Assembly: GCA_009731375.1 (NCBI GenBank)
Contig: BJOX01000173.1
Coordinates: forward strand, 775,629 to 839,628
Length of the DNA stretch: 64,000 nt
Reading direction: 5' to 3'
DNA from: Paulinella micropora
Taxonomy: Eukaryota; Cercozoa; Imbricatea; Euglyphida
Under the pieces are notes generated by a model. That model searched no databases. It worked only from the letters and a program-made list of their open reading frames with translations, and was not told where the DNA came from. The translations under genes were made by a program, and so were the position numbers. Positions 1 to 14,869 of the stretch are shown in pieces (position 1 is the first letter of the stretch; each line of letters opens with the position of its first letter).

Positions 1-3
1 CTT

Positions 4-55
<52 letters not shown>

Positions 56-56
56 G

Positions 57-88
<32 letters not shown>

Positions 89-141
89 TCTACCACTACT
101 ACTACCACCACCACCAATACTACTACTACTACTACTACTAT

Positions 142-198
<57 letters not shown>

Positions 199-253
199 GA
201 CTACTACTAATACTAATACGACTACTACTACTATACTACTACTACTACTACTA

Positions 254-343
<90 letters not shown>

Positions 344-366
344 GCTACTACGACTACGCTACTACG

Positions 367-443
<77 letters not shown>

Positions 444-471
444 AACTACTACAACTACTACAACTACTACT

Positions 472-534
<63 letters not shown>

Positions 535-535
535 T

Positions 536-579
<44 letters not shown>

Positions 580-580
580 T
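1..580. repeat. (TAC)n/(CTA)n trinucleotide microsatellite
   Basis: Near-continuous CTA/TAC triplets with occasional CGA, CAA, CCA and ATA variants. Long open frames here are runs of one amino acid and are not genes. Confidence 0.97.
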
Positions 581-589
581 CAAAATGAT

Positions 590-1965
590 ATTGTATACAT
601 GCATAACTGCATTACAACACAATAAAATACAGTGCAACACAACACAACACAATACAACACAACCTTTAACAACACTTCCAACTGAAAAGGATGTAAATTA
701 TAGGGTCATGTCAATGTTATACATACAATACAATACAATACAATACAATACAACACAATACAACACAATACAAACCTTTTGAAACACATGCAGTTGAAAG
801 GGAAGTTGTATGGCCACGTTAATGTTATAGAATACAATACAATACAATACAATACAACACAATACAACACAATACAACACAATACAAACCTTTTGAAACA
901 CATGCAGTTGAAAGGGAAGTTGTATGGCCATGTTAATGTAATACAATACAATACAATAAAATACAATACAACACAATACAACACAATACAAACCTTTTAA
1001 CACATGCAGTTGAAAGGGAACTTGTATGGCCATGTTAATGTTATACAATACAATACAATACAATACAATACAATACAATACAATACAATACAATACAACA
1101 CAATACAAACCTTTTACATGCAATTGAAAGGGAAGTTGTATGGCAATGTTAATGTTATACAATACAATACAATACAATACAATACAATACAACACAATAC
1201 AACACAATACAAACCTTTTGAAACACATGCAGTTGAAAGGGAAGTTGTATGGCCATGTTAATGTCATACAATACAATACAATACAACAATACAATACAAT
1301 ACAATACAATACAATACAACACATTACAACACAATACAAACCTTTGAAACACATGCAATTGAAAGGGAAGTTGTATGGCCATGTTAATATTATACATACA
1401 ATACAATACAATACAATACAATACAATACAAACCTTTTGAAAGACATCCAAATGGAAGGGAGCTTGTATGGCCATGTTAATATTATACAATACAATACAA
1501 TACAATACAATATAACAACACACCTTTTGAAACTCATCCAATCGGAAGGGAAATTGTATGGCCATGTCAATATTATACATACAATACAATACAATACAAT
1601 ACAATACAACACAACACAACACAACATAACACAACACAACACAACACAACACAAAACAATACAAAACAAACCTTTTGAAACACATCCGATGGAAAGGGAA
1701 ATTGTATGACCATGTTAATATTATACAATACAATACAATACAATACAATACAATACAAAACAATATACAATATAATACAATACAATACAATACAATACAA
1801 CACAACACAATACAACACAACACAACATAACACAACATAACACAATACAACACATACACATAACACATACATAACATACAACACACACATAATACACACA
1901 TTACACACACATAGCACCCACATAACACACACATCACATACACACTATACATAAATACATACCAA
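590..1965. repeat. Composite minisatellite, left block: 30-40 bp anchor plus (AATAC)n/(AACAC)n
   Basis: A conserved anchor (CCTTTTGAAACACATGCAGT, then GAAAGGGAAGTTGTATGGCC and ATGTTAATGT) recurs about every 90-150 bp, separated by pentanucleotide tracts of AATAC and AACAC. About ten anchors are visible, near 666, 775, 892, 989, 1108, 1212, 1348, 1432, 1522 and 1669. Overlapping open frames on both strands are repeat translations. The block grades into CACATA-type repeats at about 1850-1960. Confidence 0.9.
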
Positions 1966-2127
1966 ATTTTTCTGTGCACATGTACCTAACTGTCAGAAAA
2001 AATCAGGTGCTGATTGGCAGTATACTACTACGTATTCACTTTTATGGATCAGCTCTATCGAATTTATTACCCACAAAAGTTGTGCCACAAATATTCCGTA
2101 TTTGCGTTATTTTTGTTAACGTAATTA
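1966..2127. other. Unique 160-bp interruption inside the minisatellite
   Basis: Non-repetitive DNA with no recognisable gene, bounded on both sides by the anchor/pentanucleotide array. It may be an insertion or the junction of two arrays. Confidence 0.6.
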
Positions 2128-3390
2128 ACCATCCAATTGGAAGGGAAATTGTATCGCCATGTTAATATTATGCAATACAAGACAGTAAAATACAATACAA
2201 TACAACACAACACAACACAACACACAACATAACACAACACAAAACAATACAAAACAAACCTTTTGAAACACATCCCATGGAAAGGGAAATTGTATGGCCA
2301 TGTTGTACAATACAATACAATACAATACAATACAATACAATACAATATACAATACAATACAATACAAGACAATACAATACAATACAACACAACACAACAC
2401 AAAATAACACAACATAACACAACACAACACAACACAACATAAACCTTTTGAAACGCATCCAATTGGAAGGGAAATTGTATCGCCATGTTAATATTATACA
2501 ATACAATACAATACAATACAATACAATACAACACAACACAACACAACACAACATAACACAACATTACACAATACAACACAAACCTTTTGAAACGCATCCA
2601 ATTGGAAGGGATAATTGTATCGCCATGTTAATATTATACATACAATACAATACAATACAATACAATGCAATACAATACAATGCAATACAATACAATGCAA
2701 TACAATACAACGCAACACAACACAAAATAACACAACACAACACAATACACAAACCTTCTGAAACGCATCCAATTGGAAGGGAAATTGTATCGCCATGTTA
2801 ATATTATACAATACAATACAATACAGTACAATACAATACAATAGAATACAACACAACACAACACAACACAACACAACACAACATAATACAGCACAATCCT
2901 TTTGAAACGCATCCAATAGGAAGGGAAATTGTATCGCCATGTTAATATTATACATACAATACAATACAATACAATACAATACAATACAATACAACAAAAC
3001 ACCACACAACACAACACAACATAACATAACACAACACAACACAACACAAGACAACACAAACCTTTTGAAACGCATCCAATTGGAAGGGAAATTGTATCGC
3101 CATGTTAATATTATACAATACAATACAATACAGTACAATACAATACAATAGAATACAACACAACACAACACAACATAACACAACATAACACAATACAACA
3201 CAAACCTTTTGAAACGCATCCAATTGGAAGGGAAATTGTATCGCCATGTTAATATTATACATACAATACAATACAATACAATACAATACAACACAACACA
3301 ACACAACATAACACAACACAACACAATACAACACAAACCTTTTGAAACGCATCCAATTGGAAGGGAAATTGTATGGCCATGTTAGGTACT
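2128..3390. repeat. Composite minisatellite, right block with variant anchor
   Basis: Same architecture as the left block, but most anchors are the variant GAAACGCATCCAATTGGAAG, then GGAAATTGTATCGCCATGTT. About nine copies lie near 2128, 2258, 2442, 2580, 2751, 2898, 3058, 3205 and 3337. The last anchor keeps TATGGCC, like the left block, before the next repeat class begins. Confidence 0.9.
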
Positions 3391-3521
3391 TCTTCATGAA
3401 AACGGCTAGTGTCTATGCTCTCTGTGCGTGCCCATTGCCTGCACGTATGTATGTATGCATGTATGTATGTATGTATGTATGTATGTATGTATGTATGTAT
3501 GGATGTATGGATGGATGTATG

Positions 3522-3555
<34 letters not shown>

Positions 3556-4202
3556 TGTATGTATGTCTTGTATGTGTGTATGTATGTATGTATGTATGTA
3601 TGTATGTGTGTGTGTATGTATGTGTGTGTATGTGTCTATGCTCTCTGTGCGTGCAGATCGCCTGTATGTACGTATGTACGTACGTACGTATGTATGTATG
3701 TATGCATGCATGTATGCATGTATGTATGTATGTATGTATGTATGCATGTATATGTATGTCTGTATGTATGTGTGTGTGTGTGTGTGTGTGTCTGCGTGTG
3801 TGTGTGTGTGTGTGTGTGTGTCTATACCCTCTGTTCGGGCCCATGGCCTGTGTGTATGTATGTATGTATGTATGTATGTATGTCAACGGCTAGTGTCAAC
3901 ACTCTCTGTGTGTGCCTATTGCCTGTATTTATGTATGTATGTATGTATTTATGTATGTATGTACTTATGTATGCATGTATGCATGTATGTATATATGAGT
4001 ATGTATGTATTATGTATGCATGTATGTATGCATGTATGTATGTATGTATGTATGTATGTATATATGTATATATGTATGTATGTATGTATGCTTGCGTCTA
4101 TGCTCTCTGTTCGGGCCCATGGCCTGTATGTATGTATGTATGTATGTATGTATGTATGTGTGTGTATGTATGTATGTATGTATGTATGTATGTATGTATG
4201 TA

Positions 4203-4233
<31 letters not shown>

Positions 4234-4375
4234 AAGTATGTATGTATGTATGTATGTATGCATGCATGCATGTGTGTGTATGTATGTATGTATGTATGTA
4301 TGTATGCATGCATGTATGTATGTATGTATGCATGCATGTATGTATGCATGTATGTATAGTGGAAGCGGCTTGTGT
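3391..4375. repeat. (ATGT)n array punctuated by a conserved ~35-bp anchor
   Basis: Tetranucleotide (GTAT)n DNA is interrupted by GTCTATGCTCTCTGTGCGTG-like anchors followed by CCCATTGCCTGTATGT. They lie near 3410, 3631, 3820, 3888, 4093 and 4372, the last handing over to (GATA)n. Open frames made of Cys, Met, Tyr and Val only are translations of the repeat. Confidence 0.9.
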
Positions 4376-4402
4376 CTAGACTCTCTGAGCGAGAACATTG
4401 CC

Positions 4403-5952
<1,550 letters not shown>

Positions 5953-6327
5953 AGATGAGATATCGACTGATGTCAGAAAAAAGGAGCTTCTGATTTCGTC
6001 AACCAAGGAAGTCTGTGGGTAAAGTATTAACCCGATGCCCAGCTAAGCCGTGATGTTTGCACGGAAGGGACTGATACAGGCGATACCAAAGCTCCCTAGT
6101 ACCAGGCGGGGCCAGGGCTCGTTCCATAAGCGCCCCTTGCAGAACGAGCTCCCACCTCCATTACAGAGGGCCCAGTAAGCAGATGGAGTTTCGAGACTGT
6201 GACATCGACAGTCTAGCATAAACCGACAGAGCACTGTGGGTTTTATTCCGGGCTCAACAAGCGAGAAAGGGCACCCTGAGGGAACAGGATTGTGCTTCCC
6301 GTCGCTACTTCGGCATGTGACTTATAG
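5953..6327 (-). repeat. Dispersed repeat A, partial copy
   Basis: Inverted relative to the copy at 5184. It starts GAGATATCGACTGATGTCAG beside (GATA)n and ends at GGCATGTGACTTATAG, where (GATA)n resumes. Both ends abut GATA tracts. Confidence 0.85.
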
Positions 6328-6390
<63 letters not shown>

Positions 6391-6423
6391 GACCTGCAGT
6401 GGGACTTCGGTAGCTAAGAGCGC

Positions 6424-6495
<72 letters not shown>

Positions 6496-6563
6496 TTAGA
6501 TAGATTTAGATAGATAGATAGATAGGTAGATAGATAGATAGATAGACAGATAGATAGATAGAC

Positions 6564-6606
<43 letters not shown>

Positions 6607-6694
6607 CAGACAGATAGATAGATAGATAGATAGACACCTGTAGGGGGACTTCGGTAGCTAAGAGCGCCTCTAGCGCCCCCTCTGGTACCTACAT
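6328..6694. repeat. (GATA)n with two repeat-C anchors
   Basis: GATA tracts interrupted by the 32-bp ACCTGCAGTGGGACTTCGGT anchor near 6391 and a variant near 6637. Confidence 0.9.
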
Positions 6695-6695
6695 C

Positions 6696-6740
<45 letters not shown>

Positions 6741-6817
6741 GGGAGGGGGGGGGGGGGGGGNNNNNNNNNNAGAGAGAGAGAGAGAGCTTAGCCTCCATAT
6801 ATATATATATAGAGAGA

Positions 6818-6886
<69 letters not shown>

Positions 6887-7141
6887 CAGAGACAGAGACA
6901 GAGACAGACAACCTCGGCGGTCGCTTTGCTTGCTTGGTTCCTGTCTCTCTGATGCACGAAGCTGTGTGGTTGCAGTTTATTGGCTGACGTTGCGTGTGTC
7001 GCGCTGCGCTTGTAGTCAGGTTCCCCCCACTCCATCTCATCCGCCTATGTACATTATGGAGTATTGTGTGTGTGTGTGTGTGTTAGCGCTATCTTGTGAC
7101 TTCATATCCTTGGCCTCCAGTGTGTCTATGTTTTTTAATGT

Positions 7142-7212
<71 letters not shown>

Positions 7213-7380
7213 GGGGGGGGGGGGGGGGGGGGNNNNNNNNNNNNNNNNNNNNNNNNNNNNNNNNNNNNNNNNNNNNNNNNNNNNNNNNNNNNNNNNNNNN
7301 NNNNNNNNNNNNNNNNNNNNNNNNNNNNNNNNNNNNNNNNNNNNNNNNNNNNNNNNNNNNNNNNNNNNNNNNNNNNNNNN

Positions 7381-7416
<36 letters not shown>

Positions 7417-7435
7417 GAGAGAGATAGAGAGAGAG

Positions 7436-7501
<66 letters not shown>
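6695..7501. repeat. (GA)n, poly-G, (TA)n and (GATA)n with two assembly gaps
   Basis: Gaps at 6761-6770 and 7233-7380 are each entered through a G-homopolymer. A unique piece of about 240 bp (6905-7143) between them has no recognisable gene. Confidence 0.9.
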
Positions 7502-7560
7502 GAGAATGTTTTGTTTTACCTCCGCGGGCAGCAGCTCCCTCAACTCGGATACAACACTAT

Positions 7561-7697
7561 ATGTATGTATGTATGTATGCATGTATGTATGTATGTATGT
7601 GTGTATGTATGTATGTATGTATGTATGTATGTATGTATGTGTATGTATGTGTATGTATGTATGTATGCATGTATGTATGTATGTACGTATGTATGTA

Positions 7698-7728
<31 letters not shown>

Positions 7729-7751
7729 ATGTATGTGTGTGTGTATTTATG

Positions 7752-7786
<35 letters not shown>

Positions 7787-7903
7787 ATGTTGTATGTATG
7801 TATGTATGTATGTATGTGTATACCTGTCTATATGCATGGTAATACAAATAGATAGATATAGATAGATAGATAGATAGATATATAGATAGATAGATAGATA
7901 GAT

Positions 7904-7955
<52 letters not shown>

Positions 7956-7970
7956 GTAGATAGATAGATA
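7561..7970. repeat. (GTAT)n then (GATA)n microsatellites
   Basis: GTAT/GTGT tract 7561-7830 and GATA tract 7848-7970. The short segment 7502-7560 is unique. Confidence 0.95.
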
Positions 7971-8952
7971 AGAGGTGTCTCAAAAGTTATGTCCGGACTT
8001 TGATATTTTTTCTCTCTGGGAAATTGGCCGAGATAGCTGGTGTTATATCATATGCATACACTGCAGGCCTCCTATAGTAACGTACAATTGTACAGATGCT
8101 ACGGGTTACATTCTACATCGAGATTGACAGAAAGTGATGAAATGTTTGGAAAATCAGGAAAATTTCTGGTACCTCAACCTCGCATTCCTTGATTTCTGTC
8201 CGAAGTGGACGCAGGCAAGGATACAAATAAGGGCGGATATATCTATTCATAAACTCTCTACTGCGATCTACTGTGGTCCTGATCTGCCTTGTTCGCGAGG
8301 TAAATGACCAAAAGAAGTTAGCATTTGTTCTCACTAATAAAGCCCAAATCGATGTCCTTTGGTTTTCCCGCGTTCTTGTCCAGAAATGCTGAGCCCAATC
8401 TTTACTATACTCCTTCAGTCTCTATGCAAGTCAGAGATTCTGTGTTCGCTTTATCATCTATATAATCCATTGCATATGGCTGGGACAGAAAGATGAAAGC
8501 TGTCAGGCAAGAGGCTGTTTTGGGCTAGGTCACTTCTTGACTTTGGAAAACTTAGATTTCAAAGCTGGAAAAGGCTTGGGGTCTGGGGGTGCGACGGCCC
8601 GCTGAACAACGCAGGCTCGCCTCGGAACATCCCTCCTTGGGGACACCCCGGAACATTCCTGCTTAGGCGACATAGACGTTTGGGTACATCCATGTTAGGT
8701 GTGTGCCCAAAAATCTTTCGGGAGATTGCCCCGTTTTTATTTTCTTTTTTTTTCCAAAGAGCCTTTCAAGGGGCCGTGCATATAGGTGTGTCACACTATC
8801 ACACGTCTCCTGCACTTTGTGCCTGTGGAATAAAACCAGCTATCTCAGACTTCTTTTGATAGAAAAGAAGAATCGAAAAGTGATGGGTTTAGAAATTTAA
8901 AAAAATTCGAGTTTCGTTTTTAAAATGTTCTGTATTAGATTTATCCTGGGAC

Positions 8953-8989
<37 letters not shown>

Positions 8990-9323
8990 GAGAGCTTGAG
9001 GCTCGGGGATGCTGCATGCTGTGGAACGTCTTTGGGGCATCCTAGGACGTTGCAACTCAGGTCCCTTCTGGGACATCCCATCGTTAAGGACGACCGAACA
9101 TGACGGACATCCCATTTGCGGACGCGCCAAAAAAAATTCAGAAATTTTTCTATTTTGCCACCCTTTCCTTCTTTCGACTGGGTTCCAGCCCCCTGCCTAT
9201 AGTATTGATCACACTACTTCAGCGGGCCTGTAGTGTCTGCACATGAAGTAAAACCAGCTATCTCGGCCTTCTTCCCAGAGAGAGTAAATATCAAATTCCG
9301 GACATAACTTTTGAGACACCTCT
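7971..9323. mobile_element. DNA transposon-like element with ~72-bp terminal inverted repeats, TA target duplication
   Basis: The left end AGAGGTGTCTCAAAAGTTAT and the inverse right end match for about 72 bp with roughly half a dozen mismatches. Each end is flanked by TA (7969-7970 and 9324-9325), inside a GATA tract. A TA duplication and this size suit a Tc1/mariner-type element, but I could not recognise a transposase. The best internal frame (minus strand, 8113-8334) has no identifiable DDE motif. A second, diverged segment resembling the inner part of the right end (AAACCAGCTATCTC) lies near 8836, so the interior may hold two related units. Likely non-autonomous or decayed. Confidence 0.8.
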
Positions 9324-9326
9324 TAG

Positions 9327-9336
9327 ATAGATGGAC

Positions 9337-9430
<94 letters not shown>

Positions 9431-9440
9431 ATAGATAGAT
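9327..9440. repeat. (GATA)n microsatellite
   Basis: GATA tract separating the DNA transposon from a copy of repeat A. Confidence 0.95.
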
Positions 9441-10085
9441 GAGATATCGACTAATGTCAGAAAAAAGGAGCTTCTGATTTCGTCAACCAAGGAAGTCTGT
9501 GGGTAAAGTATTAACCCGATGCCCAGCTAAGCCGTGATGTTTGCACGGAAGGGACTGATACAGGCGATACCAAGCCTCCCTAGTACCAGGCGGGGCCAGG
9601 GCTCGTTCCATAAGCGCCCCTTGCAGAACGAGCTCCCACCTCCATTACAGAGGGCCCAGTAAGCAGATGGAGTTTCGAGACTGTTCGACAGTCTAGTATA
9701 AACCGACAGAGCACTGTGGGTTTTATTCCGGGCTCAACAAGCGAGAAAGGGCACCCTGAGGGAACAGGATTGTGCTTCCCGTCGCTATTTCGGCATGTGA
9801 CTTGTAGGCGTATGGCTAGGCACACATAAGGCACCCCACCACGGGCCCAGCACACCCACACCATCCCCTAATTCTCTGTCTGTCGACAGATGGCACCCAT
9901 TTCAAAAAACCAAGCCCAAGGGAGGGTCAGTGACACCTCAAGTGGCCTTGGTTCACTCCGTGGAGTAAGTGATGAGATCAACTGATGAGATATCGACTAA
10001 TGTCAGAAAAAAGGAGCTTCTGATTTCGTCAACCAAGGAAGTCTGTGGGTAAAGTATTAACCCGATGCCCAGCTAAGCCGTGATG

Positions 10086-10086
<1 letters not shown>
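9441..10086 (-). repeat. Dispersed repeat A: one full copy plus a head-to-tail partial
   Basis: Full unit of about 545 bp at 9441-9983, ending in GTGATGAGATCAACTGAT. It is followed immediately by a second copy starting GAGATATCGACTAATGTCAG at 9985 and truncated at about 10086 by (GATA)n. The direct tandem junction shows that the unit boundaries are CAGTTGAT and ATATCTCAT. Confidence 0.85.
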
Positions 10087-10141
<55 letters not shown>

Positions 10142-10195
10142 CAGATAGATAGATCGATAGATAGATCGATAGATAGATCGATAGATAGATAGATC

Positions 10196-10230
<35 letters not shown>

Positions 10231-10232
10231 GG

Positions 10233-10314
<82 letters not shown>

Positions 10315-10391
10315 CATACACCTGTCTATCTCCAGGTCTGACAACGACTGTGTCTTACTTCGCTGTGTAATGATTGGTTCCACCTACATTG

Positions 10392-10425
<34 letters not shown>

Positions 10426-10463
10426 CGACTGTTACTTCGCTGTGATTGGCTCCACCTATATTG

Positions 10464-10497
<34 letters not shown>

Positions 10498-10537
10498 CAT
10501 ATGACTGTATTACTTCGCTGTGTACGGATTGGTTCCA

Positions 10538-10578
<41 letters not shown>

Positions 10579-10658
10579 GACAGACAGATATTTCGAAAGA
10601 CAGACAACAGATAGATAAACCGACAGGCAAACAGAAAGAAAGAAAGAAAGATAGATAT

Positions 10659-10707
<49 letters not shown>

Positions 10708-10730
10708 CAGATAGACAGACAGATAGCGAC
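10087..10730. repeat. (GATA)n plus a three-copy (TA)n-anchored repeat
   Basis: GATA with GATC variants 10087-10314. Then three copies near 10343, 10428 and 10503 of a 45-bp segment containing TTACTTCGCTGTGTA and GATTGGTTCCACCTA, each followed by (TA)n. (GATA)n resumes at 10650-10728. Confidence 0.85.
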
Positions 10731-10849
10731 CACTTTCCCGGCTTCTTCTAACAAACCCTGTGCATTACTCGCTGGCTGGTACAGCGCTGCTACTTTCGAG
10801 CCTTCAGTCTCACGTCCCTCCCCACTTAGACCCCCCTACGAGACCAAAG

Positions 10850-11582
10850 GAGCAAAATGCGGATAGATCACCGGGAAATCACCGCAAAACTTGCAAAATT
10901 TCGCAATTTTCGATCGTCCATCTGACCTAAGAAAATATGGTAAGCTTCCGGGGAAATCACCGCAAATACCGCAAAAATTTTTGCTATTTTTCTTACCTCG
11001 ACTTCAGGTGGGGCCAGCAGCTTGTGTCGTTGTCAAGGGGAGAAGGGAAAGAGCTAAGACAGGCTGGATGCGGTATGAGAAAATGCGGTTAGTTTACCGG
11101 GAAAACTCCGCAAATACCGCAAATTTTTGGCTGTGATTTGCCTCGACTCCAGGTCGTGCAAGCAGCGCTTGTGTCATTAAGTTAGGAGAGAAGAGGAAGA
11201 GGCTGGCTGTGTGGTATGCTATGAGACGGAAGGAGAAATAATTTTTGCTGTTTTTNNNNNNNNNNNNNNNTTCAAACCTCGACTCCAGGTGGGGCAAGCA
11301 GCTTGTGTCGTTGTTCAGCAGAGAAAGGAAAAAGCTGAGACAGGCTGTGGCTGTGGCATGAGAGAAAATGCGGTTAGTTTGGTAGTTTACCGGGAAATCA
11401 CCGCTAATACCGCGGAATTTTTGCTGTCGCACATTTCTACCTCAACTCCGGGTGGGGCAAGCAGCTTGTCTTGCTCTTCAGGGGAGAAGGGAAAAAGCTG
11501 AGACAGGGTGGCTGTGGCAAACGAAAATGCGGTTAGTTTACCGGAAATCACTGCAAATACCGCGAAATCTTCGCTGGTTTTT

Positions 11583-11613
<31 letters not shown>

Positions 11614-11740
11614 GTTTGTTTGTTTGTTTGTTTTTTTTTACCCCGACACCAGGTGGGACAAGCAGCTTGTGTCGTTGTTCAGGGGAGAAGGGAAAGAGGT
11701 CAGACAGGCTGGCTGTGGCATGGTCCCGTCTGAGAAGTTT
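10850..11740. repeat. Tandem ~150-bp repeat, about five diverged copies
   Basis: Each unit contains CTCCAGGTGGGGCAAGCAGC, then GTTCAGGGGAGAAGGGAAAG, GAGACAGGCTGGCTGTGGCA, ATGCGGTTAGTTTACCGGGA and AATCACCGCAAATACCGC. Copies start near 10855 (partial), 10998, 11137, 11277, 11440 and 11640. A 15-N gap (11256-11270) falls inside one copy. No coding function recognised. Confidence 0.8.
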
Positions 11741-11748
11741 GCGCTAGT

Positions 11749-11751
<3 letters not shown>

Positions 11752-11791
<40 letters not shown>

Positions 11792-11810
11792 AGAGAGAGA
11801 GAGAGAGAGG

Positions 11811-11857
<47 letters not shown>

Positions 11858-12337
11858 AGAGAGANNNNNNNNNNNNNNNNNNNNNNNNNNNNNNNNNNNN
11901 NNNNNNNNNNNNNNNNNNNNNNNNNNNNNNNNNNNNNNNNNNNNNNNNNNNNNNNNNNNNNNNNNNNNNNNNNNNNNNNNNNNNNNNNNNNNNNNNNNNN
12001 NNNNNNNNNNNNNNNNNNNNNNNNNNNNNNNNNNNNNNNNNNNNNNNNNNNNNNNNNNNNNNNNNNNNNNNNNNNNNNNNNNNNNNNNNNNNNNNNNNNN
12101 NNNNNNNNNNNNNNNNNNNNNNNNNNNNNNNNNNNNNNNNNNNNNNNNNNNNNNNNNNNNNNNNNNNNNNNNNNNNNNNNNNNNNNNNNNNNNNNNNNNN
12201 NNNNNNNNNNNNNNNNNNNNNNNNNNNNNNNNNNNNNNNNNNNNNNNNNNNNNNNNNNNNNNNNNNNNNNNNNNNNNNNNNNNNNNNNNNNNNNNNNNNN
12301 NNNNNNNNNNNNNNNNNNNNNNNNNNNNNNNNNNNNN
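11752..12337. repeat. (GA)n tract and assembly gap
   Basis: GAGA/GGGA repeat running into N from 11865 to 12337. Confidence 0.95.
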
Positions 12338-12464
12338 GGCAGTTCCAACACTTCCAGACGGGCCGGTATGTTCAATGAAAATACTGGTCCAGAAATAGAC
12401 CGGTATGTTCAATGAAAATACTGGTGGCACCGACGGGAATCGAACTGGCGACAGGGCCCAGATG

Positions 12465-12467
<3 letters not shown>
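12338..12467 (-). repeat. SINE fragment (truncated at the gap)
   Basis: Matches the SINE at 18001-18279, including the doubled CAATGAAAATACTGGT segment and the part around the tRNA-like B box. It breaks at CAGATGG into (AAT)n. Confidence 0.8.
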
Positions 12468-13058
<591 letters not shown>

Positions 13059-13068
13059 NNNNNNNNNN

Positions 13069-13205
13069 AGCATACTCAAGGCCTCCCGGTCTGAATAACA
13101 CGTAACTGACACAACAAGCAAACAGACAAACAAGCAAGCAAACAAACAAACAAACAAACAAAATAAACAAAACAAACAAACAAAACAAACAAAACAAACA
13201 AAACA

Positions 13206-13250
<45 letters not shown>

Positions 13251-14290
13251 ACAAACAAACACAAACAAACAAACAAGCAAACAAACAACATATATCTTGC
13301 CTGTTCCAAGCCTCCCGGTCTGAACTGCACGTAACTGAAACAAACAAACAAACAAACAAACAGACAAACAAACAAACAAACAAGCAAACAACGACACATA
13401 TATCTTGCCTGTTCCAAGCCACCCGGTCTGAACTGTAACTGAAACAACAAACAAACAAACAAACAAACAAACAAACAAACAGACAAACAAACAAACAAAC
13501 AAACAAGCAAACAAACAACGACACATATATCTGAACGGCACGTAAACAAACCAAACAAACAAACAAACAAACAAACAAACAGACAGACAAACAAACCAAC
13601 AAATAAACAAACAAACAAACAAACGAACAAACAAAACAAACAAAACAAACAAAACAAACAAACAAACACAAACAAAACAAACAATCAAACGACATATATC
13701 TTGCCTGCTCGCCTCCCGGTCTGAACGGCACGTAAATGAAACAAACAAACAAACAAACAAACAAACAAACAAACAAACAAACCAACAAACAAACAAACAA
13801 CGACACATATCTTACCTGTTCCAAACCTCCCGGTCTGTACGGCACATAAACGAACAAACAAACAAACAAACAAACAAACAAACAACACATATCTGGCCTG
13901 CTCCAAGCCTCCCGGTCTGAACGGCACATAAATGAAACAAACAAACAAACAAACAAGCAAGCAAATAAACAAACAGACAAACAAACAAACAAACAAACAA
14001 AAAACAAACAAACAAACAACTACACATGTCTAGCCTGTTCCAAACATCCTGATCTGAACGGCACGTAAAGGAAACAAACAAACAAACAAACAAGCAAGCA
14101 AACAAGCAAACAAGCAAACAAACAACACATATCTTGCCTGCTATAACTCCCCTGGTCTGAACGGCACGTAAATGAAACAAACAAACAAACAAACAAACAA
14201 GCAAACAAGCAAACAAGCAAACAAGCAAACAAACAACACGTATCTTGCCTGCTCCAAGCCTCCCGGTCTGAACGGCACGTAACTAACACT
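13069..14290. repeat. (AAAC)n array with ~50-bp anchors, about ten copies
   Basis: The anchor ACATATATCTTGCCTGTTCC, then AAGCCTCCCGGTCTGAACGG and CACGTAA, recurs every 80-130 bp (near 13075, 13289, 13399, 13523, 13694, 13806, 13889, 14024, 14131, 14239) between CAAA tracts. Cys/Leu/Phe-rich open frames on the minus strand are repeat translations. Confidence 0.9.
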
Positions 14291-14404
14291 GCCCCTGGCG
14301 AAATCAGACATGCGCCCTATATGCAATAATACACATACATCATACATATACACATAGATACATGCACGTAGACAAACGAAACTCACTATTGCCCGACTAC
14401 CTGC

Positions 14405-14570
14405 AATAATATACATACATACACATCATACACATACACACATACATACATACATACATACATACATACATACATACATACATACACACATACAAACATA
14501 CAAACATACATACAAACATACATACATACATACATACATACATACATACATACATACATACATACATACC
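14405..14570. repeat. (CATA)n microsatellite
   Basis: CATA/CACA/CAAA tetranucleotide run. Confidence 0.95.
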
Positions 14571-14686
14571 TGATTTTCGTAGCAAGGACGTAGAGGTCGC
14601 TGCTGAGCCTTCTTCATATATCTCCGTCTCAGTAAATCCTACCAGAAGACCTGCAAGGCGAAAAACAAAGTGATAAGGTATGCCTA

Positions 14687-14834
14687 AGTATTCCGGCCAC
14701 CCTACTTTCCGCCCACTTTGACTGTAGTCTCTCGTTTTTCACCGCAAAAATGAAAGTCTATGAAAGTTGGGACATGAGAAAAAGAGAAAATTCCTCAGCG
14801 AAAATACCCCGCTTTTCGCGGGTGGCCGGAAGCT
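14687..14834. repeat. Short MITE-like inverted repeat
   Basis: TTCCGGCCACCC at 14690-14701 is the exact inverse of GGGTGGCCGGAA at 14820-14831. The 118 bp between shows no gene. No obvious target-site duplication, so this is only a candidate. Confidence 0.4.
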
Positions 14835-14869
14835 TTTTTGAGGGTTTTCAACAAATAATCGCTTCTTGC

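Noticed and set aside
9580-9864. 94-aa frame in repeat A as a gene
   Set aside because: Present only because the repeat is repeated. Frames differ or are broken in other copies and no family is recognised.
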